From contig OX335665.1 in assembly GCA_946894095.1 (NCBI GenBank), positions 4,412,001 through 4,476,000 on the forward strand: DNA of 64,000 bases. Direction: 5' to 3'. The DNA comes from Incurvaria masculella (taxonomy: Eukaryota; Arthropoda; Insecta; Lepidoptera; Incurvariidae). Within the stretch, counting starts at the first letter, position 1. Every line of letters begins with the position of its first letter. The notes below the pieces were generated by a model. It did no database searches. It was not told where the DNA came from and saw nothing but the letters and a program-made list of their open reading frames with translations. This document shows positions 11,355-22,322 of this stretch, piece by piece. The position numbers and the translations under genes are program-made.

Positions 11355-11640
11355 GTGGATAATCGACCGATTTTTTGGCGTTTCGGAACAGCTCACCGCC
11401 GAGCGAGACGGCAGGCATTTTTAACATTCAACTCTCCCGCCATTGTCTCGCTAATGAGGGGCGGGCGCTTTTTTTGGCCAATCGCATTGTCGGTGCGAGC
11501 GGGACGGACGCTGGGCGTGCGAGCGGGACGGACTGCGGTCGACGCGCTGCGAGGTGTTTCGAGGGGAAAAGTTTTAGTTTACGAGGGAAGTTTGGAGTGA
11601 GGCGATGGCGGAAACCATTTCTTGCTGTGAACAATAATTA
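11355..11640. promoter_or_regulatory. CpG-rich block, candidate promoter
   Basis: A CpG-dense stretch including a CCAAT string (GGCCAATCGC) and a direct repeat of GTGCGAGCGGGACGGAC-like sequence at 11490-11532. Short frames here do not resemble proteins. It could be a promoter or an exapted GC-rich repeat. Confidence 0.25.
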
Positions 11641-11716
11641 TTACTTTGCATTATCATGAAGATTTTGTTATGCAACCTGAAATTAATGGCTAATACCATA
11701 TAAGTCCAATACACCT

Positions 11717-12088
11717 AAGGAAGGTCCTGGCATGGCACCTAGCTCCCATGTGGTGTGTTGGGCTAATACCATGACATAATGGTGTGGTATTAGCCATCCA
11801 TTTCCAGTCACATAGAAAAAAAAACACATTCCCGAGGGATAGGTGCAATGCCAGGAGCTTCTCTTTATGAGCACGGCTACAATTAACTGGATGGAAAATA
11901 CGGACAATTTTTCATCCAATGCGGTGGTACCAACCCGGGCGGGCTTAACGCCACCACCTAGTGGCGGAAGGGGACCTACAGTTTTACATGGGCTCCGAAC
12001 CATGAAATGATGGTCGACAAGGCAATTTAAAATTGTCCGCGTTTTCAATACAGTTTAATATAGCCGTGCTCATATAGGAAAGGATTCA
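11717..12088. repeat. inverted cluster of SINE fragments
   Basis: 11717-11822 is a plus-oriented SINE 3' end with an A-run. It is joined tail to tail to a minus-oriented copy (11823-12005, with CCCGGGCGGGCTTAA). Then comes a plus-oriented body fragment (12008-12088, GTCCGCGTTTTCAATACAG). There is no complete head. Confidence 0.7.
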
Positions 12089-12383
12089 TCAGACGAATGT
12101 CGTGTCCTATACAAGAGGAGTTTACTAATAATTTGAAACCCACCATTCCGATATACTTGATATTTGGTATCTAATATCAAGCAATCAAGCAATAGTCTGC
12201 ATGTCTTTATTTTTTCGTTAAATGTATCCTGGGTACAAGAAAAACAGAATAAACAGAAAAAAACCAAATTTCGTATGAAGATTTTCTTTTTGCTTTCATT
12301 TGATTCGGTTTGGATTAAAAAAAAAACAAAAACGTGTAGACACAGATATTTGAGATATTGAATATCAATTCAATGGGTTGCAC

Positions 12384-12606
12384 GGCGCAAAGCTTTACCA
12401 CCAGATGGCGCCACATAAAACTATGACAAGCTATCAAGTAGGGGTTATGTTTACTCGCGAATCGCAAGCAATCACATTGTCCGTGTTTACATCCATTTCA
12501 AGGTAGCTATTCATATTAACTCAGTTTAATTGGTCAACAACCTTTAACCTTGAAATGAAACCGTGGCATAGTTTTATTTGGCGCCATCTGGTGGTAAAGT
12601 TTGGCA
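12384..12606. mobile_element. MITE with about 40-bp inverted ends
   Basis: The left end contains TTTACCACCAGATGGCGCCA then CATAAAACTATG. The right end is its near reverse complement (CATAGTTTTATTTGGCGCCA). No coding capacity. Confidence 0.75.
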
Positions 12607-12734
12607 GCCGTCCTCCTCATAGGAATAGTGATTTTCAAATGACTAATAAACTACGTTTTTATCGGGCGCATGGCGTACGGCATGGGCTTTAGAGCTTAGA
12701 AATCATGCTGGCCGTCCAGGTCCTACTTAATACC

Positions 12735-13312
12735 AAGTTTGAAGGACCCCAGGTCCACATAAATCCTTCGGGAATGCGGAGTGTTGGGCTAGTATCATAG
12801 GGTCAGAGCAGGATTCAAAGAAATGGGGGCCCTAGGGCAAAAAAAGAGTGGAAGCCCCTAATTATTTTTCAAATAGTTGAAATAATATATTTATACCGTG
12901 GTGCACAATGTAGACTAGAATAAGACAAAACTTAACTTTTAATTTTGTAATTGATAATTTTTTTGACATTGTCCAAGTGTAACACAGTGTACCTGTGTAC
13001 GAATAAAGAATTGATATTGAAAAAAAAAAAATCAAAACCGAATTCCATAGAAAATATTGCTATTGTTATTCTATAAACGAAATAAATACACACGATTATA
13101 AAGATAAATGATGACTGAAATTAAAAATGGCCTTAATAGATGAATTGTCATTTTTTAATAATATTTGGATTTATCGACCATTTTATTTTAATAAGTACGA
13201 TTTATGTGGGGGGGCCCTCTCTTGTGGAGGCCCCAGTTAGTGGCTCCGGTTGCCCTCCCTTAAATCCTGCGCTGGGTAGGGTATTAACCATTTATGTCCA
13301 GTCACATAACTA
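12735..13312 (+). repeat. SINE 3' fragment interrupted by a hAT-like MITE
   Basis: GGAATGCGGAGTGTTGGGCT (12770-12790) and the tail TTTATGTCCAGTCACATAAC (13291-13310) are the two sides of one tail, separated by the element at 12805-13274. Confidence 0.65.
12805..13274. mobile_element. hAT-like non-autonomous element
   Basis: Ends CAGAGCAGGATTCAA and, reversed, CAGCGCAGGATTTAA form imperfect terminal inverted repeats of hAT style. The flanking 8-mers catagggt and ggtagggt match at 6 of 8 positions. It contains GGGGGCCC-type strings near both ends and an A-run at 13020. Confidence 0.55.
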
Positions 13313-13469
13313 ACACTAAAACGTGATCACGCTGCCCCCGTGCGCTGAGTTCCTGTCGCCACTTCCGTCCTTGCTTACTCGTCGTCGAGTCGAAGATCAA
13401 AATCGGAGCCACAGAACCGTGTCACGTTGACAGGTACCGATCGCACCGAGCCAGAGTCAACAGAGGCAG

Positions 13470-14138
13470 AGAACCTAGTCCCAGCTGTCATCTAAATTGG
13501 CGTTTACGGCAAACGATCGACTGGCGTTTTCAAATGTATGGAGAAATCCATATAAAGTTGTTTGTACACATAACGCAAAAAGTATTGCACTTTGAGCCAC
13601 CAATTAATAATAAAAGTTTAATATAGTCATATTACTTGCAGCGAAAACAATTTCACAATTTCAGGATTATTGGTTTTGTTACAATTTATTTAAATACGAT
13701 TTTTATTTAACAGCGCCATCTAACGGTGTAAATTTCTAATCGGCAATTACAACGAAACCATTAAACCTGAAATTGTGAATATGTTTTCGCTGCAACTACT
13801 ATGGCTATATTTAATATTTTTGACGAATTCGTGCCTTAAAGTGCAATACTTTTTGCGTTCTGTGTAAAAAAAACATTGTATGGGTCGGAACATCCTTAAG
13901 CCAACTAATATTTGCGAGTCCGAGTTTGATTTGACAGCTTACTCAACGTTGCCGTAAATACGCCGACGTTGCAGTTTACACCGACTCAGCGTTTCCATAC
14001 AAATCTGAAGTCCGAGTTTGACTTTGACAGCCTTAAGAAGAAAAAACCACAGAATATCTAGTAGAAAGTTTGACGTTTTTACGTAACTTCGTAGTTCCGT
14101 AAACGCCAATTTGGTTGACAACTGGGACTAGGCGCTCC
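13470..14138. mobile_element. family A palindromic element, copy 1, carrying a nested MITE
   Basis: Ends in CATCTAAATTGGCGTTTACG and its reverse CGTAAACGCCAATTTGGTTG. It has the family core (CGAGTTTGATTTGACAG, TTTGACTTTGACAGCC). It is split by 13565-13866. A 13-bp direct repeat, CCGATCGCACCGA, lies near both sides (13438 and 14137). Confidence 0.75.
13565..13866. mobile_element. palindromic MITE nested in family A
   Basis: The ends ACATAACGCAAAAAGTATTG and, reversed, ACAGAACGCAAAAAGTATTG are near-perfect inverted repeats. A second inner pair (GCAGCGAAAAC and GTTTTCGCTGC) makes most of it foldable. Confidence 0.75.
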
Positions 14139-14654
14139 GATCGCACCGAATACGTTATCGGCTATCGAAAACATCGATTCCGGAGTAAAAATGCCTTTAT
14201 AATATTGTAATGGATGAGCCTGTCTATTCCTGTCGAGATTGTGTCGCCTCGGCTGATTGACATGTTTATTTGTTCCGTTTTAAAGTGGGTTGTGGAATTT
14301 GACATGACGAAAAGGAGAGTCTTTATTACGAGTTATAAATCACTTATCGAAAAATCGCCACTAAAAAAAAAATTGCAACTGTTTAGTGTTTTAACACAGT
14401 TAAAATTCAGTCATTCACTGTAAATTATTTCTCTTTCTCATTACTATTAGCTCCCATATGTACGAGGATAAACTGACCGTATAGGAAAATCCTTCAGTAC
14501 AATAGGTATCAAGGTATTCTTCAAACAAAAGTATCTGCCATGCTGAGGTCAGTAAAAGACAAGATCCCGCTGCAGGCTCCAGGAGTCTACAAAATACCAG
14601 CTGTGGGAAGAGCTACATTAGTCACACCAAATGGAGCGTGCAAATAGGAGTAGC

Positions 14655-15030
14655 AGAGCATATTAAGGTGGCCCATCCCGCTCATCTCCCCATACAAAAG
14701 GGGAAAGAAGATCACGCCCATATTTCTTATCAGAGATCCAGAATTTTGCTCAAAATATGTAGCTTTATTCGATCGAACTAGATGTTTGATGACCATTGGC
14801 ATTGTAAAATTGTGTTTGGTTTCGAAGTTATAAGGTCCGAAAGTTCGAATTTTTCGCGCGTTTTATACAATAACTTTGGAGGTGGATTACGCTATGATGA
14901 AGTAAGAACATCTTAAAAAGATTAGTCATTATTAGCTTATTTAATCAAGATTTATAATATATTTGGTTTACTTTTAGCTATAAGTCGTTTTGTAATTAAA
15001 ATTTTCGCGCAATTGGGTGTCAAAACACAA
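14655..15030. repeat. dispersed repeat R, copy 1
   Basis: Shares long stretches with 25980-26370: AACTAGATGT, GATGACCATTGGCAT, AAGTTATAAGGTCCGAAAGT, TTTAGCTATAAGTCGTTTTG. No coding signal. Confidence 0.65.
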
Positions 15031-15034
15031 TTTA

Positions 15035-16309
15035 ATTAGCAAACCTTTTTATGCAATCTTCCTGCAAAGAAACAATCACACATAAATCACAAATAAATCT
15101 CCATATAAAGCAATTTTGTAGATGCCATTACGCTCGCTGCATTTCCTCGCTGTATAGCCAGTCCAACCCTCTGTCGAAAATAACTTCCAGATCGGTAATC
15201 GCCTGAACATTCTTTTAATTTAGAACCCAAGTTTTTGACAAATAATTTTGTATCCTTACTCCAAACACCTAAAGTCTCGACCGCAAAAGCAACGAACTCA
15301 TAATTTACTTTAATTGCCGAATATGTTGAATCTTGCAGCAGTTTCTGCTGCTGCTCCTGACGTGCGAGCGGTCGAACTAACATATGAGGCCGCCAATGTA
15401 TCCACGCATGTGGCGTCCCACACCAGAGCCCTGCCTTTGTCCCATGGAATTATGGTCATGCCATCTGGTCACTTTCCATCATCCCTACTCAGGCCCACCG
15501 GCTCTAATAATGATGGAATATTTGCAGAGGAAAGTGCTCTTTTAATTAATTGGTTGAGGGTTGCATGACGTGAAAATCTGCCTGCACATTTCAGGCAACT
15601 TAATCCATGGCGTCCTTTGGTATCGACCATAATGCCGCAACTGCACTTATGCGGCAGGCACATGTCGCAACCAAGGCGAAGAGCAATGACAATTCTTAGG
15701 CAATTATTATCCAAAAAAGTGCCGGTGTGCGATGATGGTATGGCGTGAAGCCATGCACCAGCCTCTGGTGTGGACACTGCGCGGATACACGCCTGTTCTA
15801 CAATTGATTCGGAATTTAAAAGTACGGTGTGCAATCGTTTTGCAACGGATGCATCCCAAAGTTTTTGTGAGCTTAGGTATGATGGGAGTTCTTCACCTGG
15901 GCACAAGCTTTTCCATGCATTTAAAGCTTCGTTCAAATGGCAAATCACATTCTCGTCACTATTTGTGGTTAATATGGCTGTGACAAGATCTGCGACTCCA
16001 AATTCTGACGCCAAAAATGCAGGTATTCCAATGTCAGTGAACCGGCGTACTCCAAGGCCACCATTCCATATAGGCAATGAAGCTTGCAGCCATTGATCTT
16101 CGTTCAAACTGATATTCAAAATATCTTCAAGAGCTTGTTTGATTGTACTATCAATTTTCAAAATTTTCTCCTGAAATAGCCAAGAAGGAGTTGTTCTGGC
16201 AAGGTATAAGAGCTTAGGCATACCGAAACAAGTCTTAAGAATTACATATGCCATATGGGAATGCAGCAAGCGTAGGCGACTAAAAGTTAATTCTAAAAAG
16301 CTAGCCACG
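15035..16309 (-). pseudogene. LINE with restriction-like endonuclease: C-terminal half
   Basis: The end of a non-LTR retrotransposon protein, read from 16308 down. In order it holds a post-RT region (MPKLLYLARTTPSWLF, SLPIWNGGLGVRRF), a Cys/His cluster (CDMC, CSCG, HGLSCLKC, then RH), and a PD-(D/E)xK-like endonuclease (PDGMTIIPW and WDATCVDTLA). It finishes with an end typical of this LINE type (FAVETLGVW, LAIQRGNAASVMAS). A TGA at 15469-15471 replaces the Arg codon expected before PDG, a likely CGA to TGA decay. A TAA near 15315 breaks the tail. The RT domain of probably the same copy is at 17880-18640; the gap is filled by later insertions. I recognise the architecture, not a named family. 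Confidence 0.8.
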
Positions 16310-17110
16310 GTCTTGAAATGAAATGAAAAAATACTTTATTTGCAGCCATACGGTACAAAAAGGCGGAAATTAATGCCATAAGGCATTCTCTACCATTCAA
16401 CCTTAGAGATGTAGGAGAGGTGCAGTGAGGCGGGCAAAAAAATAAACGTAAAACAAAATGAATTACCGAAAATATTAACTAACCTAAAAATAAAGATTTA
16501 TATATTAAAATAAATTACATACAAATATGTACATACACTTAAACATATTAATAGGTATAAGATACAAATACATAAATATTATTTTAGAACATATGAACAA
16601 ATTTACACATAAAAAGAATACATATATATATTTGATAAATAGTGTGAAAAAAAATACATTGTTCTCAAAACAATGTGACATGAAACAATCAGGAAGTAAG
16701 GAAATGACATTTAAGGCGCTCTTTAAATATATTAATTGACTGAGATGTGCGTACATCAAGTGGAAGTTGGTTCCACATACGCGCAGCGCTGACAGCAAAA
16801 GAATCTGTGTAGAATGAAGAACTATGTCCCGGAATAGCAAGAAGCAAATTATTTGAGGATCTGAGAGGTAGGCCATGAGAACAGAGGAGTTCTATCCTAT
16901 CAGTAAGATATTTAGGAGCAGCTGGATTATTCAATAAACCAAAGAGAAGGGAAAGAACATGGGTATTTCTGCGTTTACGAATGTCAAGCCAATTAAGTGA
17001 GGCGCGAAAATTAGAAATATGATCAAACTTACGCAACCCATATATATATCTTATGCAAATGTTAAGAAGTCGGTCAAGTTTGTTAAGTAGGTATTAAGTT
17101 GTACTAAGAG
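16310..17110 (-). pseudogene. CR1/Jockey-like LINE, 3' end
   Basis: Minus-strand coding remnant (LLNKLDRLLNICIRYIYGLR, HGLPLRSSNNLLLAIPGH, MWNQLPLDVRTSQSINIFK). It is close to the C-terminus of the LINE at 58672-60490 (HGLPLRSIDNLLLLIPSH, LWNQLPLDIRSSASLDIFK). The 3' UTR runs to 16310 and ends in CATTT repeats. Truncated at its 5' end; it sits inside the endonuclease-type LINE. Confidence 0.85.
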
Positions 17111-17390
17111 CGCTGGCAGGTTTTTTAGACATAATATCATTAACGGCATTTTAAAACGCGCACTCTGTTCGGCGCACCATCTATCCGAGAACCGAATGTT
17201 AGAAACTCTAGGCCCGCTTTGCTCTGAAGCCAAAATATTTTTAAAGGACTTAGGTAAGCGGTTGCGTGAGTCATCCGGTGACAAGCGTGCCTCTGCTTAC
17301 CTCTTACAGCGTCTCAGTCTCGCCGTGCAGAGGTAATGCTGCGAGTGTCATGGGAACGATCCCGCCGTCGACTTCGTTGCAGGAATTTGT
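17110..17390 (+). pseudogene. endonuclease-type LINE, 3' end in opposite orientation
   Basis: Plus-strand translation reads LETLGPLCSEAKIFLKDLGK, then QRLSLAVQRGNAASVMGTIP. This matches the C-terminus of the minus-strand LINE at 15035-16309 (VETLGVW, RGNAASVM) but is a separate, less related copy. Only the last 80 or so codons remain. The 5S-SINE follows directly. Confidence 0.75.
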
Positions 17391-17778
17391 TTACTTTTTT
17401 TTTTATGTGACTGGAAATGGATGGCTTATACCACACCTTCTGTCATGGTATTAGCCCAACACACCCCATGGGAACTAGGTGCCATGCCAGGAACTTCCTT
17501 ATATTGCACGGCTACATTGAACTGGATGGAAAACACGGACAATTTTCATTGCCGCTTCGACCATCGTTCATCCAATGCGATGGTACCAACCCGGGCGGGA
17601 TTAACCCTACCACCTAGTAAGTAAGGAAGGGGACCTACAGTTTAACGTGGAATCCGAACCACGGCCAGCCTCTCTCAACGGTCGAATGGTCACCCGTCCA
17701 AGACCAGACCGGACCCAGCGTTGCTTAACTTCGGAGAGCGATCGCCAAAGTGTCGCGCCACTGGGCCACTGAGGCTTG
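17391..17778 (-). repeat. SINE copy with 5S rRNA-type head
   Basis: Complete copy. Tail TTTTATGTGACTGGAAATGG, body (CCCGGGCGGGATTAACCCTA), then on the minus strand the 5S-like promoter CCGAAGTTAAGCAACGCTGG followed by GGTGACC, preceded by a tRNA A-box-like GGCCCAGTGGCG. Confidence 0.85.
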
Positions 17779-17849
17779 CCTGGATAGTCTTTATTTAAGT
17801 ACTGTTTGATATTTTAGATTTAAGTTTTCATTTCATTTGGATTGTATTT

Positions 17850-18640
17850 GATTACTCATAAAAAATACCTAATAAATAAAACAATAGAAATTCTAAAATA
17901 CTTAATTTATTTTCAAGAAAATCAGGCGTTGCTTCAATGGTAATCGGTGCGCCAAGTAAACATAAATTGCTAATAAGATCAGTGATCTTGATATCTAGCA
18001 AAACATCTTTAAATTGCGAATGCACATCGTTGTCGTAATTTGATAAAAATATTAATTCACATTTGCTAGCGTTAAATTCTAGCCCAATGGATTTGAATTC
18101 TTCAATTAATTTTGATAGGTCGCTGAACCTCCCAGTGTGCCAGCATCCAGGTACCAAATGTTAAGTTCGGATGCTAGTGCTTCAATTATTGGATGTATTG
18201 ATAGGCTGAATATGAGGGGACCCAGAGGATCTCCTTGTTCTGCTCCAACTTGGGAATCTATGGTATTTTTACCAAAAAATTAAATTGATGGGGTTGCGTA
18301 GCACTGCCATAAAAAAGGAAAAAGCTTTGGTGCTCTATTTTTTATCGCTTCCAGCATCGAATCTCTTTCTACGCAATTGAAGGCATTTTTAAGATCTATT
18401 TTAAGCAAAACTTTATCTTTAGAACCATTTAAGTTTATATACGACCTCGTGGCATCGATTGCTGCTAATTTGCAGCACAGCTTAGCAGCGAGTCGCCTGA
18501 ATGTATTTCCCACTGCAATTGGTCGTAGGCCACCGTCTTTTTTGGTCAGTGCACACAAAGATGCTCCGTATAAATATTGGCAGATATCTGGGTTAACTTT
18601 TCCGGCGAGCATAAAATTACAAAGTTTAACAATAGACTTT
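17850..18640 (-). pseudogene. endonuclease-type LINE: reverse transcriptase domain
   Basis: Minus-strand RT motifs in order: YLYGASLCALTKKDGGLRPI, GNTFRRLAAKLCCKLA, KIDLKNAFNCVERDSML, AEQGDPLGPLIFSL, and the catalytic box as WYLDAGTLGG. The family normally has YLDDG, so the second Asp is Ala here. Frameshifts lie near 18140 and 18285. Ten or so codons after ITIEATPDFLENKLSILEF the copy stops at an insertion and appears to resume at 16309. It continues upstream past the palindromic element at 18641-19371. Confidence 0.8.
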
Positions 18641-19371
18641 AAGGCCGGAGTGCACGACGCTTCGTAAAATGTTATCCGTTACTGATTACATTTGACGATG
18701 ATGTGACGGCTAATCGCCCATGATATGACATTGCGTTGCACGTAACATATTTTCGTCAAAGTTAGCTTGCCAGGAGTCAGACCACAAATAGTCCCTCGAA
18801 ACAATCGGCAAAAATGTTTGCTGTATGGCAACTCTTAGCACCGCCTGAGCTGACATAGTACTGCCCTTCTCCCACAGTACATAAACAGAAAGGGACAGGC
18901 TCAATTGAAGCACCATCTAGCGTCAACCATTCGTACTAACAAACAAAACAGTTGCTCTTGGAGCCGCGGGGTGGCGCTACTAGCGCCCAATATGTCGGCT
19001 TGCTATCAGCTGTTGGTAGCACCACAGATTACATAGATTTGGCGCCGAAATGTTTAATCTGTGGAACCGAGTGCCAGGCTAATAATTATGAAAAACAAAG
19101 CATTGCATTCCATTAATGGCGACGTTTGCCTATTATTTAAGGTCCAATAAGACTACAATAATATAAAAATAGTAACTTTTGATACTTTGAATAATAATTT
19201 GATCGTGATTTTGACGGTGATCAATGGGTCGGGAATGTTTACGATTAGCGGTTAACATCAGCGGTCAACGTAATGTTTAAGTTTCGTGCAACGCAAAATT
19301 TGCCTGATCAGGCCTTAATCATACGTTGACGGTGATGTTGACGAGCAAGAAGGTACGTGCAACCCGGCCTA
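18641..19371. mobile_element. long non-autonomous element with GGCCGG ends
   Basis: Left end AAGGCCGGAGTGCACGACGC; right end, reversed, TTAGGCCGGGTTGCACGTAC. It interrupts the LINE reading frame: the coding sense resumes on both sides. No transposase frame. Confidence 0.7.
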
Positions 19372-19460
19372 AGAGACGTTGACCTGCATCTCCAGTACAG
19401 TATGAGATCATATCATTTAAGTGTTGTGGCCTTAATCCATCCATATTAATTTGAAATTAC
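19372..19460 (-). pseudogene. endonuclease-type LINE, segment upstream of the palindromic insertion
   Basis: The minus strand reads DGLRPQHLNDMISYCTGDAG, the conserved start of the RT region of this LINE type, in the same sense as 17850-18640. Confidence 0.7.
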
Positions 19461-19529
19461 AACAATTTAGGCATTTTTCGAAAACACTTTACTCAATCTT
19501 GAGTGCCGCTTTTCAAATGGGTATTGTCC

Positions 19530-19655
19530 TTTGTTAGTCATTGTTTGATTTTGACAGGTCGAAGAAGTAAAACCACAGAATACATAGTAAAACTTGTAGG
19601 GGGTTTGACGTGTTAACGTAACTTCAAAATTTCCGTAAACGCCAATTTAGGTGAA
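19530..19655. mobile_element. family A element, partial copy
   Basis: Only one half: GTAAAACCACAGAATACATA, GGGTTTGACGTGTTAACGTA and the end CGTAAACGCCAATTTAGGTG. Confidence 0.65.
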
Positions 19656-19689
19656 AAGTCCGACAAGGACCCCTTGCGGAATTCTAAAA

Positions 19690-19960
19690 TGATTACGGAC
19701 CACTTCCGAACTCACTTGAAGGGTAAGAAAACAAGTCAGTCAGTCAGCGTGTTTGCGTCCACTGCTGGACATACGCCTCTCTAATTTTTCTCCAGTCCTC
19801 CCGGCTCTCAGCGGTACGGAACAACTGCTCTCCGCCGACGCACTTGATGTCGTCGTCCCACCTGGCGGGTGGTCTTCCCACACTCCGTTTTCCTGTCCAC
19901 GGCCGCCAGTGTAGGACACGGTTACTCCAACGGTCGTCGTCTCTTCGGCTTAGAAAAAAT
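19690..19960 (-). pseudogene. RTE-type LINE, 3' end
   Basis: The minus strand reads RRDDDRWSNRVLHWRPWTGK, then RSVGRPPARWDDDIKCVGG and EAYVQQWTQTR. This is nearly the same C-terminus as the RTE LINE at 62095-63811. About 75 codons survive, 5'-truncated, followed directly by mariner copy 2. Confidence 0.85.
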
Positions 19961-19990
19961 AAAACAAGGCATCTTGGATAAACTGCTTTA

Positions 19991-21278
19991 TATTGGTTGG
20001 GGAAAAAGTTTCTTCGCATTTTTTAAGAAAATTCAAAACATTTTTTAATATGGTTTATTTACATTTAACTAAAGTATGTAGGTACCATTTTGTTCGATAA
20101 CTTTTTGCCATCTTGTAGGTAGGGACATGATCCCATTGCTATAGAAATATTGGGACTTCTGATCAATATACCGCGACAAGTGGTTTTGGCAGTCCTCTCG
20201 TGATGTTAACCTGACAATGCCTAAATAATTCTGAAGAGACCTAAACAGGTGGAAATCTGAAGGTGCAAGGTCAGGACTATACGGCGGATGCATTAACACC
20301 TCCCAGCCAAACTCTCTTAGTTTTTGCTGAGTGGCTAAAGATGTGTGAGGTCTAGCGTTATCATGATGAAAAACCACACCCCTTCTGTTGATTAATTCCG
20401 GCCGCTTTCTCTCAACTTCTTGCTTTAATCTCATCAGTTGTTCGCAGTAGAGTTCAGAATCGATGGTCCTGCCTGGTGGTAACAGCTCATAATGAATAAT
20501 GCCCTTCCAATCCCACCACACACACAGCATCACCTTGTTGCGAGTTAACCCGGGTTTCGCCACAGTCTGTGAAGCTTGACCGGCCTTTGACCACGACCTT
20601 TTTCGCACGTTCTTGTCGTACGTGATCCACTTTTCATGACCAGTTATCAGCTTCTTCAAAAATGGTTCGGTTTCATTACGTCGTAATAAAGAATCACAAA
20701 TGAGTACACGGTTCATTAGGTTTCTTTCAGTGAGCTCGTGAGGTACCCAAATATCGAGCTTTTTTGTGTACCCAGTTTTTTTCAAATGCGCCAAAACTGT
20801 TTTGTGGTCAATTCCTAGTTCTTCAGCTACGTCGTAACTACTGATATGCCGATCTTGCTCCACTTTTTCAAAAATGGCATCCATTTTATCCGTAATAGGG
20901 CGACCAGAGCGACGTGCATCTTTGACATCAAAATTTCCGGATTGAAAACGCTTAAACCAAATTTGTGCTACTCTCACAGACACTGCACTAGGTCCATAAA
21001 TATCGCAAATTTTTTTCGCGGCTTGCGTTGCATTTTTACCTTTTTTGTAGTAAAATTTTAAAATGTAGCGAATTTCTTCATTAGATTCACTCATTTTGAC
21101 AGTACGAAAAACAAATGAGAATCACACATTTTCCTAATTTGAATTTGGAATTATGTTCTTTAAAATTTAAACTTTCAATGATACCAAAACCAGCCAGATA
21201 CAAATAGTATAGCCAAAGAGATTTTATTACAAGTTCATACATACTATAATGCGAAAAGACTTTTTCCCCGACCTATTA
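19991..21278 (-). mobile_element. mariner element, copy 2
   Basis: Complete element with both inverted ends (GGTTGGGGAAAAAGTTTC at the left, reverse of GGTCGGGGAAAAAGTC at the right) and flanking TA. It carries the only uninterrupted mariner frame in the window. Confidence 0.95.
20069..21094 (-). CDS. mariner transposase, full-length but with a mutated catalytic residue
   Basis: An uninterrupted 341-residue frame, the usual length for this family. The N-terminal helix-turn-helix region includes GRPITDKMDAIFEKVEQ and YDVAEELGIDHKTVLAHL. WVPHELTERN links to the catalytic domain. The second and third aspartates are present (HHDNARPH and, 34 residues on, APSDFHLF). The first aspartate is lost: TGHEKW here, TGDEKW in copies 1, 3 and 4, from a single G to C change on the coding strand. 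Because all three are needed for cutting, I infer a protein that may bind DNA but not transpose. Start chosen at MSESNEEIRY, shared by copies 1 and 4. Confidence 0.93.
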   Translation of the reverse strand: MSESNEEIRYILKFYYKKGKNATQAAKKICDIYGPSAVSVRVAQIWFKRFQSGNFDVKDARRSGRPITDKMDAIFEKVEQDRHISSYDVAEELGIDHKTVLAHLKKTGYTKKLDIWVPHELTERNLMNRVLICDSLLRRNETEPFLKKLITGHEKWITYDKNVRKRSWSKAGQASQTVAKPGLTRNKVMLCVWWDWKGIIHYELLPPGRTIDSELYCEQLMRLKQEVERKRPELINRRGVVFHHDNARPHTSLATQQKLREFGWEVLMHPPYSPDLAPSDFHLFRSLQNYLGIVRLTSREDCQNHLSRYIDQKSQYFYSNGIMSLPTRWQKVIEQNGTYIL

Positions 21279-21435
21279 TTTATTACCACAGAAAAAAGTG
21301 AATATAGGTTTTTTTGTTTTTAAATCTATCAAGCGCAGTGCGCGCAGTATTTGTTGTCATCATATCAAACATGGACCCTCAGCCCTCGTGCCACGGACCC
21401 CTGGCACTGATGCCACGGACCTTCAAGGTCCATGG

Positions 21436-21722
21436 ACCCCAGGGGGGACATTCACGGACTTTTCGCAAACCTCCGAACGCAACGCAATCGTGCGTTATTC
21501 ACGCTGGCATCGTATTTTCCGCTATCAAATGGTATTCTACAAACTGACCAATCCGGAGGAGAAGCCGCCAACGCAAAGTAGCGCAAGCGTCGCCAGACAC
21601 ACGCAAGAGCTGTCATCTGTCACTCGTGAATACCAACTAGCTAATTTCACGCTAACTTGCGCCAGCGTTTGCGTTAGTGTCGATTTATACTCACGCAAAG
21701 GGTCCGTGAATGTCTCTCCAGG
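21436..21722. mobile_element. CpG-rich element with short inverted ends
   Basis: Left end GGGGGACATTCACGGAC; right end, reversed, GGAGAGACATTCACGGAC. GC-rich inside, with GCGTT/AACGC-rich arms. The open frame through it is not protein-like. Confidence 0.5.
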
Positions 21723-22322
21723 TTAAGAAACCTGGATTAGGGGCTCTTTTATGCGCTTCGACGCCCATCGTATTCAATGGTGTACCACCACTCTTAGATC
21801 CATAATATCTGCGGTAGACGCCCATATCCCAGCGAAGTTCCCACGTGAAATTTCACGGCTTATCGCAAAATAATGTGTTTACCCGCAAATTATACGACAG
21901 TTTCGGCAAAATATCAATATTGCCCCAAGCTCTCTAACCAAACACGCTGTGTGCATACACTTGGTACATACACTCACCTCTTATCGTGCGAAACTAACCT
22001 CGCCCCGTCTGATAAACCAATTATTTAAGGATTATAATAAGACTGATATTTGGAATTATGAGCTTAACTTTTGGAAAAATCACCAATAACGAGGACATTG
22101 TGGATTATATTACTTATTTATTATATTACTGGTTCGAAATAATTCTGCTACCTGGGTTTTCCTTATATTATTGATGACGTATTCGCAGAAAAAACCCCCA
22201 TTGCATACAAGGGTAATACCGGGGATTATTTGATTCCGAATTATCTGCGCTCGCGATAATGGAACAAAAATGACTTGAAGAACAAATAAAAATAGGAGTG
22301 TACACAAAAAAGAGTTTAGGAA

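Noticed and set aside
20846..21061. A 71-codon gene on the opposite strand of the mariner (also at 9196 and 61339)
   Set aside because: Antisense shadow of the transposase N-terminus, present in every mariner copy.
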